In this document: positions 35,607 through 47,208 of the stretch, one piece after another
How the letters are laid out: each line of letters begins with the position of its first letter
Numbering within the stretch: position 1 is the first letter of the stretch
DNA from: Andrena cerasifolii
Lineage: Eukaryota > Arthropoda > Insecta > Hymenoptera > Andrenidae
Direction of reading: 5' to 3'
NCBI RefSeq assembly: GCF_050908995.1
Contig: NC_135126.1
Span: forward strand, 9,734,001 to 9,798,000
DNA length: 64,000 nucleotides
Notes under the pieces: model-generated
Told to the model about the DNA's origin: nothing
The model's input: the letters and a program-made list of their open reading frames with translations, nothing else
The model's database searches: none
Translations under genes and position numbers: made by a program

Positions 35607-37964
35607 ATGACGACTGACACTGGTATCCCTGCGGGTTACCGAAATATTCACTATAAGTCCGATACCAAGTACACGCTTAATGTCGCGAAGACGCTGCTGA
35701 CGCCGGTCGGCATCTGGCCGCTGCAGAGGAGCGATTCCTCCCTGGACAGGGTTAAAAGGTTCGTCCAAATCGTGACGGTGTTCGCCCTGATGTGTTTCCT
35801 ACTGATACCGCACGTGATCTACACGTTCCACGACTGCGAGGATCTGACGCGTTACATGAAGGTGATCGCCGCGCAGGTGTTCAGCTTTCTTGGGATCATC
35901 AAGTTCTGGGCGATGATCGTTAACAGGCAGGAAATGAGGTGCTGCCTCGTGGAAATTGAGGCCCACTTCAGGGACGTGGAGTGCGAAGAGGATCGGCTGG
36001 TGATGAAGAAATCGGCAAAAATCGGCACAGTGTTCACGACGGTGTACCTGGGCCTGACTTACTGCGGTGCTCTCCCCTATCACCTTATCTTACCACTGCT
36101 GTCCGATAGAATCGTCAAGTCGGACAATACTACTCAAATACCTCTGCCTTATCTGAGCAACTACGTTTTCTTTGTGATCGAGGACTCGCCGCTGCACGAG
36201 ATCACCTTCGCCACGCAAATGATGATCAGTTGCATCATACTGTCCACCAACTGCGGCACGTACCTTCTCATCGCCTCACTCGCGATACATTCCTGTGGCC
36301 TTTTCGAAGTCGTTAACAAGAAGATTGAAAGTATCTTCGAACTTAGCCAGGATGAGCTGCAGGAGTGTTTGAATCGTGTCGTTCAGCATCATGTCAAAGC
36401 AATCAAGTGAGAGCACTATAATGCGTTAAATGGCACAGGCGTGCTAAGGAATACTGGTAGAGTAGATTACAGTGATTGATAAAGGGAATCGTTGTTCCTT
36501 TATGTAGACAACATGATAATAGTGCTGTGCTTTGAAAGTTCATCTTTGTAGAACAATATTCATTTCGTCATTAAGGGGTCTCCCTACTTCGACGGACGAA
36601 AGATGACGCGAACTTTGGGATTTTTTTAAAACAAAACCATTAAATATATTTACTTCCAGCTTCGTGGCTTTATTCGTCAATCATTAGAGAATATGAAAAA
36701 GAAATTTGCATGCAAAAATATTGGTTATATCCGGAGTTACAGTGCTTCAAATAGAGCGCCTTGCAAAAATTATATGCGCATGGTTAGCACGAAATCAGCC
36801 GTTGTAGTTGTCTGAAATATACAATTTAAAAATTTCTGTAATGTGCATGAGTGTGGCTATCGTCTGGACTATTTAGGTTAAATGAGAAATACTGAAAAGT
36901 AAAAACAAACGGCAGCGTCTAAAACAGACATAGATTTCTGCAAAAAATTCGCTGGTTTCTTAAGTCGCGAAAGTCTAATTTTGAAAAAACCGACTTCGTT
37001 TTAGTAACAACGAGAATGGGACATCTACTGAAGATATATACCAAGTTTGAAGTAAATCGGGTGATTGGTTTTTGAGATATCATGCTAACCAATTCGAAAA
37101 ACATCGTTTTGCGAAAAACGCATTTGAAGTTTTAGGTACCGTTTTTTTTCAACTAATTTTTTTTTTAAATGTTGCCTAAACATGTACAAATATAGGCACA
37201 AAGTTTACCAATTAATATAATTTGAGGGATTCTCTTAAAAAAATCCCAAATATCGCGCTCCTTTTCAGGTCGTCAAAGTAGGGAGACTCTTTAAATGACG
37301 TCATAAATGAACTGCAGGTTCGCTGAGATGATCGAGGAGGCCCTGAGTGTCGTGTTTCTGTTGGAAATTGTCTGCTGCACCATCATCGTGTGTTTCCTCA
37401 TATTCGGAGTGATTTTGGTACTAGCAAAATATGTTTAGAGGAGGGAAAATGTAACCGCGCAAAATTCTTTTACGATAACTCTGTTGCCAGGAATGGGCAG
37501 ACAACCGACCCCTCAGCACAATCACGTACTTCGTCCTGATGACGTCGATCTTCATTAACGTGTTCATAATATCGTTCATCGGTGATCGGCTTAAACACGA
37601 GGTTGCTTTTTGACAAAATCGCGCTAAGAAACTGTACGAACGTGACGCTGTCATTTTAATTGTATGCATTTTGGATATAAAGAGCGAGAAAGTGGGGGAG
37701 ACGTCGTACTTCGTGCCATGGTACGATCTTCCCGAGGACATGGCCAGGAATATACGAATGATCATGCTTAGAACCAGGCGCCCGACGTGTCTGACTGCTG
37801 GTAAGCTGTTCGGTCTCTCGCTGCAAGGATTCTGTGACGTAAGTTTGGACGTTCGAGCGTTGGATTTATTAGCGAGAAGCCTTCTGATCAAACGGAATGA
37901 AATATCGTAGTTCTGTAAGACCTCGGCGGCCTATTTAAATTTCCTGCAAACGCTGACAGCATGA
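35607..37964 (+). CDS. Odorant receptor A1 (complete, 406 aa)
   Basis: Insect 7-TM odorant receptor; forms a ligand-gated cation channel with Orco in the dendrite membrane of olfactory neurons (family knowledge). Exons 35607-36406, 37318-37417, 37491-37601, 37683-37838, 37911-37964, phases 2,0,0,0. The N terminus has YKSDTKYTLNVAKTLL and GIWPL; the C-terminal exons carry ITYFVLMTSIFINVFI, LTAGKLFGLSLQGFCD and SAAYLNFLQ, the typical TM6-TM7 signature. The start is the ATG that matches the start of the paralogue A2; the upstream extension has no ATG. It shares TFHDCEDLTRYMKVIAAQVF exactly with A2. Odd points: the exon 3 donor is GTTGCT, a weak site, and intron 1 carries a MITE ending 23 bp before exon 2. 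Otherwise intact. Confidence 0.94.
36571..37294. mobile_element. TTAA-type MITE in Or-A1 intron 1
   Basis: The left end TTAAGGGGTCTCCCTACTT and the right end AAGTAGGGAGACTCTTTAA are inverted repeats with TTAA at each side (36571-36574, 37291-37294). Length 724 bp, no coding capacity. Its right edge is only 23 bp from the exon 2 acceptor, so much of the branch-point region is transposon DNA. Confidence 0.85.
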
Positions 37965-39238
37965 GTGCCAATCCTTCATTTTGAAGCGGCTAAAGAAGAG
38001 AAAGACACGATACTGCGTGGATTCTGTGCTGCAGAAATTCGGTCTTTTCCATTGCACTCGACGAAACCATCATTTAACTACTTGGAATCTCAGAGAGTTT
38101 GGAAAAATCTGTACCGTCTGTTCCATGTAGAGAGACGCATGTTGGCAAAAAGTAATCTGTGTGTTAAAGTAAAAGCGTTATACCCTCCGTGTATTTCCTA
38201 TTACGTATTCCAATCTCTAAATCACTAATGCATTGGTAGATGCAACTCGTCTCACTATGTACGCCACACGTCCTTAATTATTCGCAGACTTAGCTGCCCT
38301 GAGCTACCTTAACTCGAGAAGCCTTTCCAAACACACACACGATCCTGAATAGACTCCTTAGGATCTTTAGATTTTTTTAAAAACATTTTTCGAAAGTACA
38401 TATCCTCGAGGATGCACTGTTAAATTTTCATGGAAAGATTCCAATTATTTTAGCTTCTACATAGGCATTTTGTAGGGAGCGCAGAGGCTCGGCCTCTATA
38501 GATGAACATTTTAAAAGCGTTCTTCTCGAAACGTCATTTATTCACATCGCGCAGGTAAAATCTAAAAAAAAAGGATCTTACCTTGAAGAGCCGACTCGCG
38601 AGTTACAAAACACCACTCACAAAGAAACCACCCGTCTAGCAGGAGGTCGAGTAATCGACAAAAGAGAACAGTTGAAAACTACCCAGCGTAGGTAGAATCC
38701 CTTCCTCATTGAACTGTAAAAACACCTGGAGAGTGAACAGCAGTGCGAAGAAGTAGAGGCGACAGCGGTCCGAGGGAAATTGAAGATAAGCGGTGAACCT
38801 ACCCTTCTTCCTAATCTTACTCTCACTCTGTACTATCTGCGTCACGTATGCATGTTGTGCGCGGGTAACTTCACTCACATGCACTGTACATCCGTAGCCT
38901 GTTGTAAGAAAGAGAGATAGGTTCACCCTAGATCTTCCTCTTTCCCGGACCGGCCACCATTGCTCTGTACACTCTCCAGGTATTTTCATAGCTCAATGCC
39001 CTACCTATAATGTACACCCATTACCGTTCCTAATGTTCTGATTGCTCCTGGAACTAAAATTGCTCGAATTGTATTTCACGATTAAATTGGGGGTACTTAC
39101 GTAAATGTTACCTCATTACACGCAAGCGTAATGCTTTCCATTCAACGAACCCTATTCCATCACGCATGCTTGCTTAGTTAAGCCCCAGCGTCCAGTACGT
39201 TACTAGCAAGCCGCCTAGATTCACTTGCAAAAAGAAGC
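37965..39238. other. Or-A1 to Or-B1 spacer
   Basis: No exon recognised. Contains one copy of a dispersed repeat (38723-38982). The last 250 bp should hold the Or-B1 promoter, but I see no strong TATA box. Confidence 0.5.
38723..38982 (+). repeat. Dispersed inverted-repeat-ended element, copy 1
   Basis: Begins ACCTGGAGAGTGAACAG and ends CTGTACACTCTCCAGGT, imperfect terminal inverted repeats. About 260 bp, no coding. Copy 2 lies in the same orientation at 59362-59594. Shared inner segments include GATAAGCGGTGAACCTA and GTTGTGCGCGGGTAACTTCA. Confidence 0.85.
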
Positions 39239-41160
39239 ATGGAAGAAATGGCCTCGGCGGAGGACTACACCGACGACGTGAAGTACGTCGTGAAAGTGGC
39301 GCGCGCAATCTTGTGGATCGTCGGTGCTTGGCCCATTCCCGCCACGTCCCCCAGGTCCAAGAGGATTAAGCTGAGAGCTCAGAACGTGGTCGTGTACTTC
39401 TTTTTCGTTTTCACCATAATGCCAGGCCTACTGCGTATGTTCCTGATAGAGAAGACTATGCTGAAGAAGGTGATGATCATGGGGCCGGTTCTCAATTGCA
39501 GCATGCAATTCTTCAAGTACACCATTCTGTTGTACCATTCCGAAGAGATCAGGAGAATCATAGCCGCGATAGGGCAGGATTGGACGAGTGCTAACCAGGT
39601 GGAACGAGAGATCCTGCGATCCAAGGCGAAGGTCGGACGAAGAGTGGCGCTGATGTCAGCGATGACAATATACTTCAGCGGTTTCGGCTACCGAACCTTC
39701 ATCCCACTATCGAAAGGGACGGTCGTCACGGCTGAGAACGTCACTATAAGACCGCTGGCCTTCCCGGTCTCCTTCATCTTCTTTAACGAGCAAATCTCGC
39801 CGATTTACGAAATAGTCTTCGGCCTGCAATTCGTCGCCGGGTTCCTCACCTACTCAGTGATAAGCGGCTCCTGCGGGATGTGCGCGCTCCTCATCCTCCA
39901 CGTCTGCAGCCAGCTGGCGATTCTGGTGAACAAGATAAACAGGATCGCCGATGGGGAGAACATCGACGACGCGGTCCTCCAACGGAGGATCGTCGACATC
40001 GTCGAGCATCAGACGAAGATTAAAGGGTTAGTGTCGGGGGCTGGATGTAATCCTAGGACGGCACGTTTCTATTTTTTCGAATTGCAGATTTTTAGCGGAG
40101 GTCCAGACGATCACGGAATATATTTGCTTGGTTGAGATTGTAGGAGCAACGTTTCTCATTTGTATCGTGGGATATTACGTACTGATGGTAGGGACGATGC
40201 TGGTAACGGGAGCGGAGTGGTAGGTAGCTATAGTGCAGTGACTTAAACAATCGCATTCCAGGAGCTGGGGAACTTTGGAGCAATGCTGGTGTATATTGTG
40301 TTAATGTATGCTATAACATTTTCGGTTTTCATGCTCTGCTACATTGGTCAGCTCCTCGACAACGAGGTACGCGCCGCTGCTTTGTCTGGCACGTAACGTA
40401 CCTATTCTACTGCGCTCCTTCGTTGTTCCCGTGAGCGCGAATGGGAGTCATCCTTTTATACATGGTTTTTATAAATATGTGGGACAGTTTTACGGGGTGG
40501 ATTCTACTTATCAAGATAGCAAAGAAAATGCATAGTTTTGCAGTTATAAGTATTTTCATATTCCATAGAATACGGAAGGTTGAGATTGAATTTGGGAGGA
40601 ATTTGCGGTTGAATGACGGGTAATTGTAATTCTCCGTTCTAACCGCTTAGTTTGCACGCCAAAGTATGAACAGGCGAACGCGTTTGTCAGCTGACTCTGA
40701 TAGCTTTCTCAAAAAGGCGCTTCGGACCTGTATTTTAAGAAATATGGAAATGCTTATAAGCAACATTTTCGTATACCAACTTGTCTTAGTATCTTGACGA
40801 GTAGAACTCATCCTGAAAAATTGTCTTATATATTTATAAACGCCCTGTACATTAAATCAATCGATTTAATCCCAAGTGTTTCCTTGAACAGAATAGCAAC
40901 GTCGGGCAGGCGACCATCACCGTAGATTGGTATCGCTTCCCAGCGAAAAAGGCGCGGTACCTGGTACTCATAATCGCAATATCCAATTACCCGATGAAAC
41001 TGACGGCGGGAAAGATGGTTGACATGTCTTTAGCTACTTTCACCGACGTAAGTACGCAAGCAGCTTTGTACACGTGTAACCATGCTTCCTGTGAACTGTA
41101 CTGTTCCAGATTATGAAAGTGTCGATGGGGTACTTGAATATGTTAAGGGCAGTTATATGA
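39239..41160 (+). CDS. Odorant receptor B1 (complete, 399 aa)
   Basis: Insect odorant receptor, subtype B. Exons 39239-40026, 40088-40187, 40262-40366, 40892-41047, 41110-41160, phases 2,0,0,0. Subtype features: VARAILWIVGAWPIPA near the N terminus, ENVTIRPLAFPVSF (a possible N-glycosylation site in the second extracellular loop), QISPIYEIVF before TM5, and C-terminal SNYPMKLTAGKMVDMSL. Closest relative here is B2, which has the same exon sizes except a six-base shorter exon 3. The start is the first ATG, with the conserved DDVKYVVKVAR core about 13 residues later. No stop or frameshift in any exon. The exon 1 donor GTTAGT is weaker than in the other genes. Expected to act with Orco; the ligand cannot be read from sequence. 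Confidence 0.94.
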
Positions 41161-42648
41161 ACACGAGGACGATTTATTGTACGATAAACAGGGGGAAACA
41201 TTTTAGATCATGAAATATTATGTACAAACAAATGTTGCAAAACTAGGGCGTTTTAATAGACTTAATAGACTAGAGATAGTATACATAATAGAATAAAATC
41301 ATTTACTCACATGAGAAACAAAAGATTAGCTTTAAAAAGTAACTTTTAACCATGGACCTAAGAATTAAATGGACGGAGCACAAAGTCTCAACCTGGACGA
41401 GGGGGTCGAGCCAGTCGATCGGGAGGAGAGAAGTCGTGGTGGACGACTTGTGATTGGCGGAGTAGTGCACATGCGTCGCGCTTTATTTGAAACGGAATGC
41501 TTATATAGGGTATATTAAAATGATTCTTATATGTATAAAACTATACATATCTTTGTATACTTATATATTACTTATATATGTGTACTTACATATGAACCCC
41601 TCAATTGACGAGTGGCATAAGTTTTACCAAGTCCTAAGACACCAAAGTATAATGCTGCAATTACGTATTAACATTTCAAACTCAACGACAAACTTAACCA
41701 TAAAAAAATAGAAAAAAAGGCAATGCCTCTTATCAATGATATGTCACTTTCATTAACCAATCACCGATCGTCCACCACCGCATGCGCAGTATCATGCACC
41801 CCCCTTACTTATACCCGCTTAGGCCCCTCAGCTTTGTGCTCCGTCCATTTAATTCTTAAGTCCATGATTTGAAGTCTTTTAACCCACTAAATATCAACGT
41901 ATACGTTTAATGCCTCAGAACATCGAGGGCAATGGAGTAAACAATATTACCCCGGAATTAGTTATAGAGAATTGTGATTTTCATTCGTTAATACAAATAA
42001 ACTGCTAATATCTAGTCGAAGAAGCGAGAACTAGCTTTGGTCGGTACTGCACGACACTCCCCTGAAGCTTCAGCAAATCCAGCTACGATCCTTCTTACAC
42101 TCCTCGTGGAATCGCTGCACAATGGAGCATCCAGATATGAGTTGCGAGAGAACTGCGCGCTCGCAATTGATAATACTGATTCAAATCCCAGAATTACAGG
42201 CACAACAACAGCGATGCTTCCGCGAGAGTCCCTCGTGCAGAAGCAACACATCTATAATTCTCGGAGAAAAGCGAATCAAAGTTTTCCACCGTCGAAGGCG
42301 GATTGGTGGGTATCGCGAAAGCCCCGGAACCCTTTTCAAACTTCACAGCTCGCGGTTTATTCATGCGAAATCGCTCGCGATCGTGCCTCACCGGCAATCT
42401 TCCTTCAAAACCGCGCCGCAAATAGCGAAGTGTACCCTCTTTTCAGAAGGGCTATTATACTATAATCGCACTAGCATTAGGGATTCTAAAGCTCTCCAGG
42501 ACTGCAGCGTACGGCTGACCGAAAATTGCCCGGCGAAACTTTTCACGCAGGCGTCAAATGACGCTGCGCGCCAACGTTATCTCCGGTCTCTACCAGTCGC
42601 TGCGGGGACTTTTAGCGAGCCAGTAGAGAAGAAGAAACAGCCGGCGAC
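41161..42648. other. Or-B1 to Or-A2 spacer
   Basis: No exon recognised. It contains a MITE (41351-41866) and, from about 42350, sequence resembling the 5' flank of Or-A1, followed by TATTATACTATAATCG near 42462, a possible TATA region for Or-A2. Confidence 0.5.
41351..41866. mobile_element. MITE with 36-bp terminal inverted repeats
   Basis: Left end CATGGACCTAAGAATTAAAT, continuing GGACGGAGCACAAAG; the right end is its reverse complement with one mismatch and ends at 41866. 516 bp; TA-rich centre; no transposase. The flanks show no clear target duplication. Confidence 0.8.
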
Positions 42649-45600
42649 ATGCTAGATAAAGCTGGTGCGCTGGCGAATTACCGAAACGGCAATTACAAAT
42701 CGGACACCGAGTACACGGTCCGAATCGCGAAGTCGCTGCTGACGCTGATCGGTATCTGGCCGCTGCAAAGGGGCGATTCTTCCCTGGACAGGGCTAAAAC
42801 CTTCATCCAAATCGCGACGGTGTTCGGCCTGATGTGTTTCCTGCTGGTGCCGCACGTGATCTACACGTTCCACGACTGCGAGGATCTGACGCGTTACATG
42901 AAGGTGATCGCCGCGCAGGTGTTCAGCCTTTTAGCCATCATCAAGTTCTGGACGATGATCGTCAACAGGGACGGGATCAAGTACTGCCTCACCGAAATGG
43001 AGGCGCACTACAGGGACGTGCAGTGCGAAGAGGATCGACTGGTGATGACGAAGTCCGCGGAAATCGGCCGATTCTTCACGACCCTGTACCTGGGCCTGTC
43101 TTACGGCGGGGCTCTCCCCTATCACATCATTTTGCCGCTGATGTCGGAGAGGGTCGTCATCGGGGACAATGTCACTCGGATACCTCTGCCTTATCTGAGC
43201 AACTACGTTTTCTTCGTGATCGAGGACTCGCCGATGTACGAGATCCTCTTCGTCTCGCAAATAGCGATCAGCAGTCTTATATTGTCGACCAATTGCGGCA
43301 TTTACAGTCTGATCGCCACCATTGCGATGCACTCGTGCGGCCTGTTCGAGGTAGTCAGCAGGAAGACTGAAACTTTCGTCGAGCACGGTCAGACCGAGCT
43401 GCACTGTCGTTTGAGGGACGTTGTTCAGCATCACTTGAAGGCAATCGAGTGAGTATTGACAGATGGGTGTATTCGTTCTGGCAATTAGGGCGGATATTAA
43501 TTTTACGGATTTTCGTTGCCTCGAGTAGCTAGTAGTTACTTGAATGGTAAGGGGAAAAGCAGGGAATGTCCATTGTTAGTTATAACGTAGGTGTGTTGTG
43601 TTGCTGGCAAGTGGGGCCACAGAACTGCCGTATCACTAAAAGTTATAAAGTAAATATGCCTGTATAAGACAACGTTAAAGATTTGGTGTGCTGGTTGAAA
43701 AGAGGTAATGTACACCCTCCACTGCAACAAAAGTAGGACTGTCCCCAGTGTTTCTACTTGCGCTATGTATTTCTGATTAGTATAAGCTTGGACTGCGTCA
43801 GGAGAACTCGGACGTCACTGTGTATACATCCTTGTTTTGATAATAATAGTAGTGGATATTTATTTTGTTAAAGCATTCTGCACTTGAGAGATGTTAAAAC
43901 AACGTAAAACAATTATCTCTTTGCTCAGTTCTTATCTGATGGTTAATTAGAGCATAAATTGTTCGAGTTAAGAATAATACAGTTAAGCATTCAACCTAGT
44001 TTCTTCAAGCTGCTTCTCAATAAAGCTGTTTTGTGACATTCCTTGCCTCTTCGCCTTACCTTTCACTTATTCTCTTTTTGGCAGCCCATTTGCAGACTAG
44101 ATTTTACATCGATGTTTCTATTGTTATTGTATTCCGTTCCGTTGCGACCGTTATCGTCACTGGCCGACGAAAATGGACTTAAGGTTCGCTATGACGATCG
44201 AGAAGGCACTGAGCATAGTGTTCCTGTCGGAAATGGTCGGCTGCACTATCATCATATGTTTCCTCGAATACGGCGTGCTGCTGGTACTATTAAGGCCCGG
44301 TGCAGGCGAGCGGATTGCGACAGTTTGCCGGCGGTTTTGCGACGCCACGATTCGAGTTCTGCGTTTTCTTCTCAGAGGAGCATTTAGTTCCATGTTTATG
44401 GATTTGAGAGGGAGACATTTTCTTGCGTTGAATAAACGTAAAACATGTTTCGCATTCATTCGCGGTGGAGCGGTACGTACATTCGTCAGAATGAACGCAA
44501 ACATGCCGCCTGGTAGCCGCTCAAATTTGCGTTCCGTGTGACCTGCTTCAATATAAAGGCTCCCACAACGCGAATATTCGCGCCGCGGAGCGGATCCGAC
44601 GTGGATCTGATGAGACTGCCCATAAGCCACCACCGAAGTTAAGCATCATGGGGCGCGTACCAGGGAAAGAGGGATGACCGTTTTTCTCCTGGCGCGTTCG
44701 CTTGCTGCTGGCAACCTTACGGGTATTTGTATTTGTATTTGTATTTTGATTTTCCTGTGTTATTTACACAGGATGGCGTTTCAAGCATTTTGCTTATATT
44801 GCCCAACGAACATTAGTCAGTCATTCCACTTTTCCCTCCTCTCTCCTTCGGATCCCAGCAGCAGCAGCGCACCGGGAGAAAGGTGGTCGGTCACCCATCT
44901 TTCCCCAGTACACCGCTCCGTGACGTTTAACTTCGGTGATCTAACGAGAACCGGTGTATACATCACGGCTACGGCCGCTGGTTACCTTACGGGTAGGTTT
45001 CCCCGGTTGCAAACGTATATAATTCGTGACCGTTAAGGCCTGCCCAGTAGCAAAAATTCCTTACGGTGATCCCATCGAGTCAAGACGTGGTCTCTCAGAC
45101 CTCACTCTGCTTTCCGTCCACCCTGTGGCCTGCACGGTGGTCTCCTAGAAAGAGATTAAACGCTCACTCCATCTTGCTTGGTTTCAATGCTGCTATAGAG
45201 GAAACTCTGAGGCGCAGCGCATCAGTTGGACCTTGAATAAACCGACACTATCTACCCACAAGCCACCACGTATAAAAAAAAAACTGCTGCCTTATCCGAT
45301 CCGCGGCGCGGAGCGGATATTCGCGTTGGTTTCGGGGAGCCTTTAATCTACGTTCGGCCAAAACGCGGCGGTAAATTGCCGCAAGCCGCTCGTCTGCACC
45401 GGGCCTTAGCAAGAAATACTTTCAGAAAGCAAAATGCTGGTATCCGAAAATCCTTTACAATGATATCATTTCCAGGAATGGGAAGATCATAACACGCTCA
45501 GCACAATGACTTACTTCGTTCTGATGACGTCGATCTTCGTTAACGTGTTCATAATATCGTCCATCGGGGATCGCCTTAAACAGGAGGTGACTATTACTGT

Positions 45601-45937
45601 ACATCAGAATCGTCGTAATTGATCGAATCTTAATGGCACTTGATTTGTCACAAAGAGCGAAAGAGTGGGGGAGGTGTCGTACTTCGTGCCCTGGTACAAT
45701 CTTCCCAAGGACATAATAAATAATATACAGATCATCATACTTAGAACCAGTCGCCCGACGAATTTGACTGCCGGCAAGCTGTTCGATCTGTCGCTCCAGG
45801 CATTCTGCGACGTAAGTCTTTCAACACGCCACCTTTAAAACAATTAAGAAAACTTGTCGTGAGAAATCATTGTAACATCGTAGGTGTGCAAAACTTCGGC
45901 GGCGTACTTTAATTTCCTGCAAGCAATGACGGCATGA
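42649..45937 (+). CDS. Odorant receptor A2 (complete, 406 aa)
   Basis: Insect odorant receptor, subtype A, paralogue of A1. Exons 42649-43448, 44184-44283, 45476-45586, 45656-45811, 45884-45937, phases 2,0,0,0; exon lengths are identical to those of A1 (800, 100, 111, 156, 54). Conserved points: YKSDTEYTVRIAKSLL and GIWPL, GDNVTRIPLPYLSNYVFF (glycosylation site in the extracellular loop), CGLFEVV, TAGKLFDLSLQAFCD and a C terminus ending NFLQAMTA. The start ATG is the first in frame. Intron 2 is swollen by a composite transposon that begins only 6 bp after the exon 2 end, but the donor itself (GTACTA) is intact. No coding defect. Confidence 0.94.
44290..45409. mobile_element. Composite inverted-repeat element in Or-A2 intron 2
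   Basis: Ends TTAAGGCCCGGTGCAGGCGA and, in reverse, CTAAGGCCCGGTGCAGACGA form inverted repeats of about 50 bp. A second inverted pair lies inside: ACGCGAATATTCGCGCCGCG near 44570 and its diverged counterpart near 45300. The core includes a 5S-rRNA-like stretch and runs such as (GTATTT)n. No transposase. It starts 6 bp after the splice donor. Confidence 0.75.
44600..44690 (+). pseudogene. 5S rRNA-like sequence inside the composite element
   Basis: CCACCGAAGTTAAGCATCAT, followed by GGGGCGCG and, about 20 bases on, GGGATGACCG, matches the order and wording of the internal promoter region of animal 5S rRNA (box A region CCGAAGTTAAGC, box C region GGATGGGTGACCG). The flanks do not extend to a full 5S gene. 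It could be a 5S-derived SINE head or a captured pseudogene. The match was judged by eye. Confidence 0.5.
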
Positions 45938-47208
45938 AGGATTACAACATCGATAGTTTATTATAGGCAGCAAACGAAGCGTAAGACATGACACTGTACA
46001 GGTTCGTGTTTAGCCATTGCACTAGGCGTGATCGTCGTTCAGCTACTCCGAATGTTACCAAATGCAACTATATGTACATACATTCAGACAAATCTGTATC
46101 ACCGCTTCCATTTAAACAAACATACCGCTCGTTTGCTGCAACAACGACACAACTAAAGATTTGCAGTTCTTCAGTTATTAGCATAGAAAAATCGGTTGTT
46201 GTCGAACGAAACTTTTCCCCACCGGTTTCCCAAAAAATCGTGAATTTTTAGTTATGTCGTTTTTGCAGCAAATGAGCGATATATTGGCAATAATTAATCC
46301 CACCAAGTAGTGTTAATGATGCAGCCACTTTAACCCCTGAATCAGTGCATTCATACGCGCAGCTCGTCCTTTTTAGTACACCCCTCACGCGTAATTAGTC
46401 ACAGAAGCTACCCTCGTTTGCAACGGTACAGTAAAATCCTTCCAGGCGAAGAGAAATATAATTTGAAGGTGGTCGAACAGTTTAACAATACTATCACCAA
46501 TTAGCATTATCCTAAATAGAATCCTCAGAAAATAAAGCGTACCTTCAAGACACGAAGGGCGAAATCGATGATCCGTTGGCACAGATGCTTCCCATCAATA
46601 TCTCTACCAGTAAATGGAAGAATATAAAAATTCGGATCTAGCATCGCATTTCACGTACAACCTTTCTTTCTATTTTCTTTTTACGCGTGGAAATCCTCAA
46701 TGAACATCCCGGTTCCTAGAGGGTGGACCGGGGTAGTGGCTGACTCGTACTGGTCAAACCCCCACACGGTGACCGCCTCGCGCGGCTGGGAGGGCATCCC
46801 GAGAACCAGATTGGCGATACTACCGGTAGAAAGGGAGTCCCGGGTGAAAAAAACCACCCCCGACTCCTCCTCCACCACCCGACGACTCCACACAGTCACC
46901 CCTGACGCCGCGCAATTTCACGTACGCTTTAGTACAGACCTAGTCAACTCCCAGCCAGTAATTTGCATTACCAATTGAACCATAAACGGTCAATTTCTAC
47001 ACATGTCTAAAATTACTTTCGAAACTAAAATTACTCGAAAATGGTGTTGAAAAAAAAAAACAGTTGTTTCGTTCACCAATTTATGCACGCAAGCGCAATG
47101 CTTCCCTATGGAGCCTACACCCTCAGCGTGCTTGGGCACTTGCGATCGGAGTTTCGGTTGCTACGAACCACTATACCCTTTCGAAACGCGAGAGCAAAGC
47201 CGTAAAGA
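45938..47208. other. Or-A2 to Or-B2 spacer
   Basis: No receptor exon recognised. A GC-rich island (46700-46930) has a 92-codon open frame on the plus strand (46700-46978) with no domain I know; it is distinct in base composition and may be a transposon fragment. Confidence 0.45.

Noticed and set aside
46700..46978. 92-codon frame in a GC-rich island
   Set aside because: Could be a retrotransposon scrap, but there is no reverse transcriptase, gag or zinc-knuckle motif. Described only as part of the spacer.
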